64,000 nt of DNA from an uncultured Sphingorhabdus sp. (GCA_937873665.1 CALMYW010000516.1:112749-176748); one strand, 5' to 3'. Positions 11,165-22,272 are shown, counted from the first letter of the stretch. Numbers and translations are program-made. The notes: generated from the letters alone by a model not told the origin.

Positions 11165-11959
11165 TCAGTTCCTGTAGCTGGGGTCGATCCGGTCGAGCTT
11201 GCGCAGCAGCGCCGGCCAGGCGAGGCTTTGGGCGACCATCGCCATTCCACCAGGAGGCGACTGCCCCTCAACCTTGCCCTCGACGCCCTGTGGCGGGGGG
11301 TGCAGATTTTCGCGGCCTGCCGAGAGCATCTTGACCTGCGCATCGCAGGCACGCTCGAGGAAATAGAGCCGCATAAAGCAATCCGCGACGCTCTGCCCCA
11401 CCGCCAGCGTGCCATGGTTGCGCAGGATCATCGCATGCTTTTCACCCAGATCCTCGACCAGCCGTTCGCGTTCATCGAGGTCGGTCGCGATGCCTTCATA
11501 TTCATGATAGGCGACATTATGCTTGGCGATCATCGCGGTCTGCGTGTGCGGCAACAGCCCTTCGGCCATCGCGCTTACGGCCTGACCTGCGGGCGTGTGC
11601 AGGTGCATCACCGCATGTGCATCCTCGCGCGCCATGTGGATTGCCGAGTGGATGGTGAAACCGGCGGGGTTCACCGGATGCGCGGTCGGCACCACCGGCT
11701 GTCCCTCGACATCGATCTTGACGAGCGAGGAGGCGGTAATCTCCTCGAACATCATGTCATAGGGGTTGATCAGGAAATGATGCTCGGGCCCCGGCACGCG
11801 CGCCGACAAATGGGTGAAGATCAGGTCATCCCAGCCATAATGCGCGACAAGGCGATAGGCGGCGGCTAGATCGACGCGGACGGCCCACTCCTCTTCGCTA
11901 ACAGTGCTCCGGATATGGTCGTCATTGGCGGCGGTGGCCGTGTTCATCATTACGGACAT
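11165..11959 (-). CDS. Class II aldolase/adducin family protein
   Basis: A 264-residue protein with the class II aldolase fold: LVAHYGWDDLIFTHLSAR near the N-terminus, HLHTPAGQAVSAM with metal-binding His residues in the middle and ILRNHGTLAVGQS near the C-terminus. Bacterial paralogues of adducin of this length are often annotated as aldolases without known substrate. A start at ATG 11959 is used; Met4 and Met5 are alternatives. It follows the HD-domain gene by 22 bases on the same strand, so the two probably form an operon and may act on the same substrate. Confidence 0.9.
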   Translation of the reverse strand: MSVMMNTATAANDDHIRSTVSEEEWAVRVDLAAAYRLVAHYGWDDLIFTHLSARVPGPEHHFLINPYDMMFEEITASSLVKIDVEGQPVVPTAHPVNPAGFTIHSAIHMAREDAHAVMHLHTPAGQAVSAMAEGLLPHTQTAMIAKHNVAYHEYEGIATDLDERERLVEDLGEKHAMILRNHGTLAVGQSVADCFMRLYFLERACDAQVKMLSAGRENLHPPPQGVEGKVEGQSPPGGMAMVAQSLAWPALLRKLDRIDPSYRN

Positions 11960-11981
11960 ATTTCTCTCCTTATATTCCGGC

Positions 11982-12569
11982 CTATTCCATCGCGCGCTTG
12001 TACACGCTGGTCTTGGGCTTTTCGAACAGCTTCATCACCATCGGCTCGAAAAATTCGAGCGGCAAGGTGTCATAATCGGGGTCGAATGCCGGGCAGTCAT
12101 ATTTCTCGATAAACTCTGCGGTCGCGGCATAATAGGGATGGTCGGCAAACTGGTCGCGCATGTTGCGATCGAGGCCGAGATAGTGGAAGAAATTATAGCC
12201 CTGGAAAATGCCATGATGCTGCACGATCCACAGCAGCTCTTCGGACACGAAAGGCTTCAGGATCGCGGCGGCGATATCGGGGTGGTTATAGGCGCCGAGC
12301 GTATCGCCAATATCGTGGAGCAGCGCCATCACCACATAATCCTCGTCGCGCCCGTCGCGATAGGCGCGCGTCGCGGTTTGCAGGCAGTGGGTCAGCCGGT
12401 CGACCGCAAAGCCGCCGCAATCGCCCTCCAGCAAGCGCAGATGGTCAAGCACCCGCGCCCCGCCATTGGCGGAAAAAGGCTTCATGTGCGTCATGATGAT
12501 GTCCCAGTCTTCCTGGGTGCCATCGCTCATCGTGTGGAACTGCGCAGTCTTCTCCAGCAGATCGGTCAT
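11982..12569 (-). CDS. HD-domain protein, possible phosphohydrolase or HD-type diiron oxygenase
   Basis: A 195-residue protein with an HD-type metal site: HCLQTA (His), ALLHDIGD (HD pair), NHPDIAA and WIVQHHGIFQG (His pair), plus a C-terminal FDPDYDTLP. The number and spacing of His residues and the short length recall the MIOX/PhnZ-like branch of HD proteins as much as nucleotide phosphohydrolases. The sequence alone does not decide between them. The start is ATG 12569 (MTDLLEKTAQ) with GAGAG upstream; the longer frame from 12704 overlaps the previous gene. It sits upstream of the aldolase in one transcription unit. Confidence 0.75.
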   Translation of the reverse strand: MTDLLEKTAQFHTMSDGTQEDWDIIMTHMKPFSANGGARVLDHLRLLEGDCGGFAVDRLTHCLQTATRAYRDGRDEDYVVMALLHDIGDTLGAYNHPDIAAAILKPFVSEELLWIVQHHGIFQGYNFFHYLGLDRNMRDQFADHPYYAATAEFIEKYDCPAFDPDYDTLPLEFFEPMVMKLFEKPKTSVYKRAME

Positions 12570-12634
12570 CGTCTCTCTCCTCGTCGCGCAAGACGATTCA
12601 CCGAAATGCCGCGGATTGCAAGGGGGGAGCGCCC

Positions 12635-13324
12635 CTACCCCTTCCCGTCGTGCAGCATCTGGTTGGTGACCCCGGGGCGTAAAGGCGCTTCGCAGCGGAT
12701 ACACACGCCCTGCCGGTCGGCATCGGCGAACATCCGCTTGCGCATCAGATCAAACTTCGCCTCCAGCCGCGCCTTGGATTCCTCATAGCTGGGCGGTTTC
12801 CACTTGCCGCCATGTTTCTTGAAGGTCCAGCCCGCCTTCCATTCCTCAAAACTCAGCACATCCTCCGCTTTCTCGCCCAGTCTGCCACCCGACATATCGC
12901 CGCGCTTGATCAGCAGGCCGAGCATCGCATCCGACGGCTCGATCTTGCGCTGATATTCCTCGCCCTTGCGGATGATGACGGTCTCGCGCCCCTCGACCGC
13001 GCGCTGATAGGCAATCGCGATCAGCCCCTGCCGCGACCGGGCAAGCGCCTCCTCCCACGCGGCGGCGAACAGCGGAAAGCGCCGCTGCGCCCGCCGCGCC
13101 GCCACCGCAGACATCCCTGCCACCCGCGCCGCATCCTTGACACAGCCGGTATGCGCCAGCGTATCGAAAAAGCGCTGCACCCGTTGCTGGTTCCACCCGT
13201 CATGCCGCTTGGGATAGCCGGGCATCAGCTTGGCAAAGTCGACCTTGGGGCCGGAGGGGATATGCTGCGGCGGGTTGGCGGAGGCAGCTGCCAGATCATC
13301 TTCCGGCTTGCGTTTGCGCGCCAT
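12635..13324 (-). CDS. HTH protein resembling a phage terminase small subunit
   Basis: A 229-residue basic protein. Residues of about 50-100 hold a helix-turn-helix-like segment (TGCVKDAARVAGMSAVAARR followed by FPLFAAAWEEAL) of the kind seen in terminase small subunits and related phage-borne proteins. The middle has EPSDAMLGLLIKRG, and the C-terminus has a Cys pair (CIRCEA) that may bind zinc. The start is ATG 13324, overlapping the stop codon of the upstream 91-residue gene by one base (TAATG), so the two are coupled. No terminase large subunit or other phage gene is nearby. It may be a domesticated remnant or a family-specific regulator. Confidence 0.65.
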   Translation of the reverse strand: MARKRKPEDDLAAASANPPQHIPSGPKVDFAKLMPGYPKRHDGWNQQRVQRFFDTLAHTGCVKDAARVAGMSAVAARRAQRRFPLFAAAWEEALARSRQGLIAIAYQRAVEGRETVIIRKGEEYQRKIEPSDAMLGLLIKRGDMSGGRLGEKAEDVLSFEEWKAGWTFKKHGGKWKPPSYEESKARLEAKFDLMRKRMFADADRQGVCIRCEAPLRPGVTNQMLHDGKG

Positions 13325-13599
13325 TACCACTCCTCCTCGGGGCAATCATGCGCATCGCCATCGTCGAGAATGGAAAAATAGCAGGGCGCGCAAAAGCCGA
13401 GCGTCTTCAGCTCGGCGGCGGCCCAGTCAAATTCCTTGCGCAGATCGTGGAGATAATCGACCAACTGCGTCGTCCGCTCGGTCTTCGCCAATTCGTTGAT
13501 CATCGCCTGCAACCCCGCCAATTTGGGCGAGAGAGGGAGCGATGGCGTTTTGGGCGCAAGCGGCGGCACCTTGCGCGGGGGGAGTTTGGGGGCGGGCAT
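13324..13599 (-). CDS. Small protein of unknown function, coupled to the HTH gene
   Basis: A 91-residue protein with a Pro/Lys-rich N-terminus (first 27 residues), a helical middle (LAGLQAMINELAKTERTT and onward) and an acidic C-terminus with two close Cys residues (GFCAPCYF). It overlaps the start of the terminase-like gene by one base. The paired Cys motifs in both proteins of this unit suggest metal binding. I do not recognise the family. Confidence 0.55.
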   Translation of the reverse strand: MPAPKLPPRKVPPLAPKTPSLPLSPKLAGLQAMINELAKTERTTQLVDYLHDLRKEFDWAAAELKTLGFCAPCYFSILDDGDAHDCPEEEW

Positions 13600-13674
13600 A
13601 TCCGCGATTTCCTTTCCGGGTTAGAGAAACGAATCGCGGATAACCTATATGGTTATATGTAGGACAGCAGATTT

Positions 13675-13845
13675 TCCAATCCTCCCCATCGACTTGCGAT
13701 GGGGAGGGGGACCGCGCGCCGTAGTGAAACGAAGGCGGGTGGTGGAGGGGAAACGAGCGCAACTCGCTCGAAACCGTTGCAATTCCCCTCCGTCAGTTGC
13801 TGCGCAACTGCCACCTCCCCATCGCAAGTCGATGGGGAGGATTAA
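13675..13845. repeat. Composite palindromic repeat cluster (family 1)
   Basis: The 311 bases between 13600 and 13911 hold no gene I can support. They contain two copies of a hairpin with arms CCTCCCCATC...GATGGGGAGG (13681-13707 and 13816-13842, opposite loop sequence). Between them is a GGGGACC...GGTGGTGGAGGGG block and a hairpin around GAGCGCAACTCGCTC. The same block layout recurs at 21834, 22273 and 22418, so this is a dispersed REP-like family. Confidence 0.8.
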
Positions 13846-13911
13846 AGCTATCGCGGCTTTGCAAAGCCCCCAAGTCGTGCGAGAGCGCCGCAACCCACAA
13901 AAGGAAACCCC

Positions 13912-14360
13912 ATGATCCCCATCGTCACCCGGGGGGTCAGGGCCTGCCTGTTACGCCATCGAGGTTTGAGGCCATTTTGTTCAGTGCAAGGCGGCAAGGC
14001 GCAGGCTTAGTGGATCTAAGTCCAGCTTTGCCAACGCAGCAATGGACAAAATGGACCAAATCCCTTGGACGCCAAAATGGCTTCAATCTCGAAACGAAGC
14101 GGCCTTTCAGTTAGAACCACTATCCGATGCGTCCGCTTCCTTCCGATATTTTTGCCATTTTGACGCCTCGATGGCGTAACAGGCAGGTCCTGACCCCAAA
14201 CACCCGCGGCCAGAAAATCTCGGTCAATGCGGAGATTGTGCAATTTGTGAAGGCCGCCGACAACGCGCCCGATGAATGCCTGGTGGTATTCGGCAAAGAC
14301 CAGCTGCTGCGCGTGCGCGGGACGCTGGAGGAAGTGACGCAAGTTTTGAGTGAGGGGTGA
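13912..14360 (+). pseudogene. Small FlbD-like gene interrupted by a MITE-like element
   Basis: A good start (AGGAAA, then ATG at 13912) opens a frame MIPIVT that runs into the element at 13933-14197 and stops after 32 codons. Removing the 266 bases 13931-14196 joins codon CCA in frame and restores a 60-residue protein that begins MIPIVTPNTRGQKISVNAEI and ends at 14360. Its pattern (N-terminal strand, xISVNAEIVQ, LVVFGKDQLLRV, GTLEEVTQVL) resembles the short FlbD/YlzI family, though the family call is tentative. A 77-residue chimeric frame from ATG 14127, inside the element, still encodes most of the protein, so residual expression is possible. Confidence 0.6.
13933..14197. mobile_element. 265-bp MITE-like element with 32-bp terminal inverted repeats
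   Basis: The ends GGGGTCAGG...CGCCATCGAGG (13933-13964) and its complement (14166-14197) match at 31 of 32 positions. The interior encodes no transposase. It contains a second inverted pair, CCATTTTGT (about 13971) and ACAAAATGG (about 14046), around a perfect small hairpin CTTAG-tggat-CTAAG, so most of the left half can fold on itself. No clear target-site duplication is visible. The element splits a small gene that can be rejoined in frame. Confidence 0.8.
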
Positions 14361-14414
14361 GGTTTCGACACTCTGCTGAGCATCAAGTCTCTGAAAATTC
14401 GATGGGCAAACAGT

Positions 14415-15209
14415 CTAGTCCATATAACGGACTACAGCGTTCCGATCCAGTTGGTCTGCGGGCACCAACCGATAATGGCGCTCCTGCACGACTTTTACTT
14501 CATCGTCCTGAACCGTCAGTTCGAACAAAGCCACTGATCCATCGGGCATAAACTGAGCGGAAATTGCTCTGCATCGCATGCCGGGAAACTTATTTTCTGC
14601 AAACCTTATGTCTTGCGTTGTTTGCACAACGCCAATTTGATCCTTACCGCCTTTCGCCTGCACCGGGATTACATAATGACAGCCGTACCGGTCCAAACCA
14701 ACGTACAGTTCGTCTATCTCAATCTGTCCGATCCCACTGACTGTTGTGCGAAGATGATTTTGCAGACTGTAAGTCGTCAGACCTAAAAATGTGTCGATCA
14801 AACGATTGTATCGAACGATTGCTAGGAGCGCTTGTTCATCGTCCAATGCATAAGCTCGGATGATTTCAGGTGTTGCATCCGGTATGCCGACTTTTGCTAG
14901 ATCGTCACGCGGGACTATCCTAGTCGCTTTAACCAGCTTGAACCGATATTGTGCCCGGCCTGCTAATTCTATTACCCACTCACGTCCATCCGTTTGGGTC
15001 GCAAGAACACGCGACGGCAGCGGCGTCCGGAAACGCATTGCGTAAATAACGTCGCCCAAATTCTCAGGAAGTTCTATGCCCAACTTCGCCGCATGCGCCT
15101 TGATTTCGGGACGAGCAAATTCGAACTCGATCTTACCAGTTGCATAATGTTCAAAAAATATGCTCTCGATAAGCGCTTGATACCTGTTGGCGGCAGGAAC
15201 TTTAGCCAT
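14415..15209 (-). CDS. Putative type II restriction endonuclease (PD-(D/E)xK-like)
   Basis: A 264-residue protein encoded directly behind a DNA cytosine methyltransferase, overlapping it by 8 bases. A likely nuclease core lies at about 160-195: GQIEIDELYVGLD followed by VIPVQAKGGKDQIG, with acidic residues Glu164, Asp166 and Asp173 and the QAK variant (184-186) of the (D/E)xK lysine motif. This layout, together with the partner gene, supports a restriction endonuclease. The recognition sequence cannot be inferred. The open frame is lower in GC than core neighbours (one 60-base sample is 50 percent), consistent with acquisition. Confidence 0.75.
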   Translation of the reverse strand: MAKVPAANRYQALIESIFFEHYATGKIEFEFARPEIKAHAAKLGIELPENLGDVIYAMRFRTPLPSRVLATQTDGREWVIELAGRAQYRFKLVKATRIVPRDDLAKVGIPDATPEIIRAYALDDEQALLAIVRYNRLIDTFLGLTTYSLQNHLRTTVSGIGQIEIDELYVGLDRYGCHYVIPVQAKGGKDQIGVVQTTQDIRFAENKFPGMRCRAISAQFMPDGSVALFELTVQDDEVKVVQERHYRLVPADQLDRNAVVRYMD

Positions 15210-16560
15210 AAGCCAACATCCGAGCTTCTTCTATCTCCAACTGCTTGCGCTTCTTGGCTCCGCTCTTCCGATCTCGCTTTGACGGTGGCGCTTCTACCTG
15301 AAAGTGGCGGGCGGCTTGCGACACTGTCATTCGTAACAGGTCAGTCACACCCAAATCCACCGTTTCGAATGGCCGTTCCGGCTTCACTTCCAGAGCACGC
15401 ATCACACGCTCAGCAACTGCTCTTGCCAGCGGTGGAGGCACTGAATTCCCAATTTGCCGGGCGCCATGCCATTTGGTTTCATTGAAGCGGAACCAATCTG
15501 GATAGCCATGCAGCCGCGCCATTTCTCTAACTGTCACACAGCGATCATGCTTGTGATGGATCGGACGCGGACTAGTAAATGCACCACGCGCACCATCGGT
15601 CCCCGCCCGTAATGTGTTGCTCAGTCCATCAGGCGCAAGTTTATAGAAACGTGAAATCGGTTCGGTTGTGCCGCCTTTGGTTTCCGAAAACCGGCGACGC
15701 GATATAGCCGTATGATCAGTCCGAAAGCTGGATGTGAGCAGCGAAGAGTCCCAATTGCGAACATATCCATAGTGCCACGAGTCGTTTGCTAAACAACGTA
15801 ATTCTTTCGCATAAGAACTTGGGCTGCCCCATATTTCAGGACGCACTTCGTCTGTTTCGCGTAGCATTTCGAACAGATCGGCATCTGGCAAATCATCCAG
15901 AGCATCAGACACGGTTGGCCCACTTTTGCAGTGCGCAACAACTTTACCCTTTCGATCCGCTGGTTTGCTCCAGAAAGCCGGATAGCAAGGAAGCTTTCGA
16001 GGGCGCTGCGCTCCAAAGAGGATCAACCGCTCTCGGTGCTGAGGAACACCGAAATTCGCTGCATCCAACACCTGCCAAGGGACAAGTACATCATAGCCCA
16101 ATTCGTCGGCAGTAGCGACAATCTCATCGAGAAACTTCCTGTGGTTCCCAAGAGTTAGACCCTTTACGTTTTCAAATACGAAGTAGCTTGCGTCTAGTTC
16201 CCAAACTATCCGAAGGAAGTCCCTAACCAGACTGTTACGAGGATCATCAAACGCTCTCTGCCCAATCATTGAAAAGCCCTGGCAGGGCGCACCGCCGAAC
16301 ACGACATCGACTTTCCGTTTACCTATGCCAGCAGCGACTCTAATTTCATTGCCGGACAAACCCACGACCGACCGAGGCAAAATTGCACAATTCGGAAAAT
16401 TATACTTGTGAACTGCACAATGCACAGGATCGATCTCAACGGCAGCAATGACGTCGAAGCCAGCTTGCTCGAAGCCGAGACTCATACCACCAGCTCCGGC
16501 GAACAGGTCTATTCCGATAGGTCGCGCCAAATTTACCTCACTCAACTTTCTGTCGGACAT
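15202..16560 (-). CDS. DNA (cytosine-5) methyltransferase
   Basis: A 452-residue C5-methyltransferase. Motif I is DLFAGAGGMSLGFEQAG (from about residue 18), motif IV is GGAPCQGFSMIGQR with catalytic Cys93, and motif VI is FVFENVKGL. Motif VIII-type QHRERLILFG and the C-terminal motif IX/X block (ETKWHGARQIGNSVPPPLARAVAERV, seen here in parts) are also present. The target-recognition region is between about 230 and 350. It protects host DNA from the endonuclease encoded downstream. The pair lies between the MITE-disrupted gene and acnA, has lower GC than its flanks, and is probably a horizontally acquired defence island of two genes. Confidence 0.95.
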   Translation of the reverse strand: MSDRKLSEVNLARPIGIDLFAGAGGMSLGFEQAGFDVIAAVEIDPVHCAVHKYNFPNCAILPRSVVGLSGNEIRVAAGIGKRKVDVVFGGAPCQGFSMIGQRAFDDPRNSLVRDFLRIVWELDASYFVFENVKGLTLGNHRKFLDEIVATADELGYDVLVPWQVLDAANFGVPQHRERLILFGAQRPRKLPCYPAFWSKPADRKGKVVAHCKSGPTVSDALDDLPDADLFEMLRETDEVRPEIWGSPSSYAKELRCLANDSWHYGYVRNWDSSLLTSSFRTDHTAISRRRFSETKGGTTEPISRFYKLAPDGLSNTLRAGTDGARGAFTSPRPIHHKHDRCVTVREMARLHGYPDWFRFNETKWHGARQIGNSVPPPLARAVAERVMRALEVKPERPFETVDLGVTDLLRMTVSQAARHFQVEAPPSKRDRKSGAKKRKQLEIEEARMLAYG

Positions 16561-16824
16561 TCAATCGAGATAATCGATTTGTTCTAACTTCGTTCTTACC
16601 GTAAATGGTGAGTGATTCCAACCCCCGTCTCACATTGCCAGATTTCGAACCAGCGCCAAGAAGTTTCTGTGTTTCCCCCCACCAAAGTCTCCCCCTCCCC
16701 CTCTTGCCCCCACCCCCCCATCGCGCTAAGGCGCGCGCGATAGTCGAATCTCCCGCTTCTCCCGCCTTCGCCAAGGCTTCGGCGGACAAGCCGCTGGGAC
16801 ACACACCAAATAAGGGGACCCATT

Positions 16825-19499
<2,675 letters not shown>

Positions 19500-19500
<1 letters not shown>

Positions 19501-19976
19501 TGCGAATGAAAGCAATATTGGCGGGGGCAGCGTTGCTGCTCCCCGCCGCGCTGGCCGCACAGGTCGCGCTTGACGGCAACCGTTTGGTGTTACCCGGAAA
19601 AGTCTATTTTCCCGCTGGCAAGGCTGTGCCCAATCCTAGCGCCGACGCCTCAATCGAAGCTGTAGCCAAATATATGGGGGACAAGAAATATATAACGACC
19701 TTGCGGATCGAAGGGCATGTCGCAATGGGCGCACAGCCGCAGCAGCTTAGTCAGGACCGAGCATTGGCCGTTGCCAAGGCTTTGGTGGCGAAGGGTGTCG
19801 ATTGCAAAAGGCTGGTCGTTGTCGGCTTTGGCAACAGCAAGCCCGTGACTACACCCTCTTCAAGCCCCGAAAATACGCGCATCGAGTTTGTGAATGCAGC
19901 TCTGCGCGGCAAGCCCATCGGTGGCTTGCCAATCGATGGCGGTGGCTGGAGCGCTGGGGATCCCTGCAAGCTTTAG
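19500..19976 (+). CDS. Small exported OmpA-like domain protein
   Basis: A 158-residue protein with a signal peptide (MKAILAGAALLLPAALAAQ) and an OmpA/MotB-like peptidoglycan-binding domain: VAKYMGDKKYITTLRIEGH, then SQDRALAVAKALVAKGVDCKRLVVVGFGNSKPV and ENTRIEF. ATG 19500 overlaps the acnA stop codon; a second ATG at 19506 gives a cleaner signal peptide. It probably sits in the periplasm or is anchored to the cell wall by its domain. It is convergent with mccA and the coding ends overlap by four bases. Confidence 0.8.
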
Positions 19977-21832
19977 CTTGCGGTATCCTCAATCCGCACC
20001 AGCAACGCTTCGACCTGCACCTGCGCACCGGCGACGGCGTTAAGCTCTGCCACCACCCCATCAAATGGCGCGGTGAGTGTGTGCTCCATCTTCATTGCCT
20101 CAAGGGTGAGCAGTTTCTGACCCTTGGTCACCGCCTGCCCCGCCGTCACATCGACCGCGATGATGCGGCCCGGCATCGGTGACAGAATCGTGCCATCGCC
20201 CGCAACCCCGCCATGCGCGCCTTCGTGACGGTCGAGCGTGTAGCGGCGGGCAAAGCCGCCGGTGAAGGCGAGTACATCGCGTGCAGGTTCAGCGACGTTC
20301 ACTTCGGCCAGCGGCACTTCATAGACCGTGCCCACATCGTCGCGCAGGCGCGCCACGGCATGCGGTGCGGTATTCAAGCGGAAGCCAAGCGCACCGCTCC
20401 ACGGCCCTTCGCCCGGGCTTGCCGCGAGCAGCGCCGCGACTTCGGTCAATTCGTCAACCTCGGCCTCGATCGGGTGCACCAGTTCGTCGCCATCGCGCCC
20501 AATCAGGCCGGTGTCGACATCGCCGGACAGGAAGTCGTGATGGCGTAGCAAATTTCCGAGGAAACCAGCGTTGGTTTTGACCGGCCAGACTTCGGTATCG
20601 TCAATGCCCGCCTCGAGCCGCGCGATGGCCTCGTCGCGCGTCGCGCCATGCGCGATCAGCTTGGCAATCATCGGGTCGTAAAAGGGCGAGACTTCACCGC
20701 CCTGCTCCACCCCTGTATCGACCCGCAGGCTTTCGGGGAGCACCAGATGCTCGAGCTTGCCGATGGAAGGGAGGAAGCCCTTTTCGGGGTCCTCGGCATA
20801 GAGCCGCGCTTCCATCGCCCAGCCGTTGATGGCTAGCTGATCCTGCGTCAATGGAAGGCGTTCGCCGCTGGCGATGCGCAGCTGCCATTCGACAAGATCG
20901 ACACCGGTGATCGCCTCGGTCACCGGATGTTCGACCTGCAGGCGCGTGTTCATTTCCATGAACCAGATGCGGTCGGCACGCAGGCCTTCAGACGCATCGG
21001 CGATGAACTCAATCGTGCCCGCGCCAACATAATCGACTGCCTTGGCGGCGCGAACAGCGGCGGCGCACAGGGCTTCGCGCGTTTCGGCATCCATTCCCGG
21101 CGCAGGCGCTTCCTCGATCACTTTCTGGTGGCGGCGCTGGAGCGAGCAATCGCGCTCAAACAGGTGAACAATCTGGCCGTGGCTGTCGCCAAAAACCTGC
21201 ACCTCGATATGGCGCGGGCGCTGGATATATTTCTCGATCAACACATGGTCGTTGCCAAAGCTCGCCGCGGCCTCACGCCGGCAACTGGCAAGCGCATCGG
21301 CGAAATCCTTCGGCCGTTCGACCAACCGCATCCCCTTGCCGCCGCCGCCCGCAACGGCCTTGATCAACACCGGATAGCCGATGCCATCAGCCTGGATCGA
21401 CAGGAAACCGGCATCCTGGTTGCTGCCCATATAGCCGGGCGTCACCGGTACGCCTGCCGCTTCCATCAACTGTTTGGCGGCATCTTTCAGGCCCATGGCG
21501 GTTATGCTCGCCGGATTGGGACCAACCCAGACCAGCCCCGCGCTGATCACGCGCTGCGCAAACTCCGCATTTTCAGAGAGGAAACCATAACCCGGGTGGA
21601 TCGCCTCCGCGCCAGTCGCGCGCGCAGCATCGATGATCTTTTCACCCACCAGATAGCTTTCGCGCGCGGGAGAGGGCCCGATATGCACGGCATCATCGGC
21701 CATGCGCACATGCAGCGCGTCGACATCGGCATTCGAATAGACCGCGATCGTGCGGATACCCATAGCACGCGCCGTGTGGATGATCCGGCAGGCTATTTCG
21801 CCACGATTGGCGATGAGGAGTGAGGAAATCAC
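19973..21832 (-). CDS. mccA: Methylcrotonyl-CoA carboxylase biotin-carrying subunit
   Basis: A 619-residue acyl-CoA carboxylase alpha subunit: a biotin carboxylase module (LLIANRGEIACR at the N-terminus, GGGGKGMR, EMNTRLQVEHPVTE) and a C-terminal biotinyl domain with EAMKMEH (biotin site Lys581). It is paired with a beta subunit of MCC type encoded upstream, so the likely pathway is leucine/isovalerate degradation. The start is GTG 21832, which overlaps the stop codon of the DUF559 gene. The ribosome-binding site GGGGAGG comes from the palindromic repeat at 21834. The longer frame from 21934 only reads through that repeat. Confidence 0.92.
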   Translation of the reverse strand: MISSLLIANRGEIACRIIHTARAMGIRTIAVYSNADVDALHVRMADDAVHIGPSPARESYLVGEKIIDAARATGAEAIHPGYGFLSENAEFAQRVISAGLVWVGPNPASITAMGLKDAAKQLMEAAGVPVTPGYMGSNQDAGFLSIQADGIGYPVLIKAVAGGGGKGMRLVERPKDFADALASCRREAAASFGNDHVLIEKYIQRPRHIEVQVFGDSHGQIVHLFERDCSLQRRHQKVIEEAPAPGMDAETREALCAAAVRAAKAVDYVGAGTIEFIADASEGLRADRIWFMEMNTRLQVEHPVTEAITGVDLVEWQLRIASGERLPLTQDQLAINGWAMEARLYAEDPEKGFLPSIGKLEHLVLPESLRVDTGVEQGGEVSPFYDPMIAKLIAHGATRDEAIARLEAGIDDTEVWPVKTNAGFLGNLLRHHDFLSGDVDTGLIGRDGDELVHPIEAEVDELTEVAALLAASPGEGPWSGALGFRLNTAPHAVARLRDDVGTVYEVPLAEVNVAEPARDVLAFTGGFARRYTLDRHEGAHGGVAGDGTILSPMPGRIIAVDVTAGQAVTKGQKLLTLEAMKMEHTLTAPFDGVVAELNAVAGAQVQVEALLVRIEDTAS

Positions 21833-22272
21833 AATTCCTCCCCTGCAAGGGGAGGGGGACCATCCGCAGGATGGTGGAGGGGCACAGGCGAGTTCTCCCG
21901 ACGCTGCTGCAACCTCCCAACCCTCTCCAAACACACATCAACAATCCGCGTCACCACCGCGTCCAAATCGTCTAACACTCGCTTTGCCGGAACCCGCAAA
22001 GTCGCCACATGCTGCGACCTGAGAAAATGCGCTCTTGCCGCATCGGCTTGCGCCGCCCGGATGCTGTCATGCACCATTCCATCCACTTCAATTGCTAGCC
22101 TCGCTGCAGCGCAATAGAAATCCAGCACATAGATTCCAGCCGGATGCTGCCGCCGGAATTTCAGTCCACCAGGTCGTGTTCGAAGCGCGCGCCACAGCAC
22201 GACTTCCGGCAAAGTCATCTCACTCCGCAACTTCCGCGCACGTTTGACGGTATCGGTAGGCCCTGTAATCAT
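21829..22272 (-). CDS. DUF559 endonuclease-like protein framed by palindromic repeats
   Basis: A 147-residue protein of the DUF559 family, related in fold to very-short-patch-repair and other PD-(D/E)xK nucleases. Family features: RARKLRSEMTLPEVVLWRALR at the N-terminus, KFRRQHPAGIYVLDFYC with the conserved Asp, and LAIEVDGMVHD with Glu and Asp. The start is ATG 22272, directly behind repeat copy B, which supplies GGGGAGG. The last 18 or so residues (PLHHPADGPPPLAGEEL) are a translation of repeat copy A, and the stop overlaps the GTG of mccA. The gene separates mccA from the rest of the mcc locus, so it looks inserted. Confidence 0.85.
   Translation of the reverse strand: MITGPTDTVKRARKLRSEMTLPEVVLWRALRTRPGGLKFRRQHPAGIYVLDFYCAAARLAIEVDGMVHDSIRAAQADAARAHFLRSQHVATLRVPAKRVLDDLDAVVTRIVDVCLERVGRLQQRRENSPVPLHHPADGPPPLAGEEL
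21834..21884. repeat. Palindromic repeat, family 1, copy A
   Basis: Layout: CCTCCCC-tgcaa-GGGGAGG, then GGGACC, then ATCCgcaGGAT, then GGTGGAGGGG. It is nearly identical to copy B and in the same orientation. It is translated as the end of the DUF559 protein and supplies the ribosome-binding site of mccA. Confidence 0.9.

Noticed and set aside
16561..16824. Gene in the gap between the methyltransferase and acnA
   Set aside because: Only short frames without start signals. The gap holds a C-rich stretch and a hairpin (about 16747-16795, CGCC...GGCG type) that looks like another dispersed repeat.
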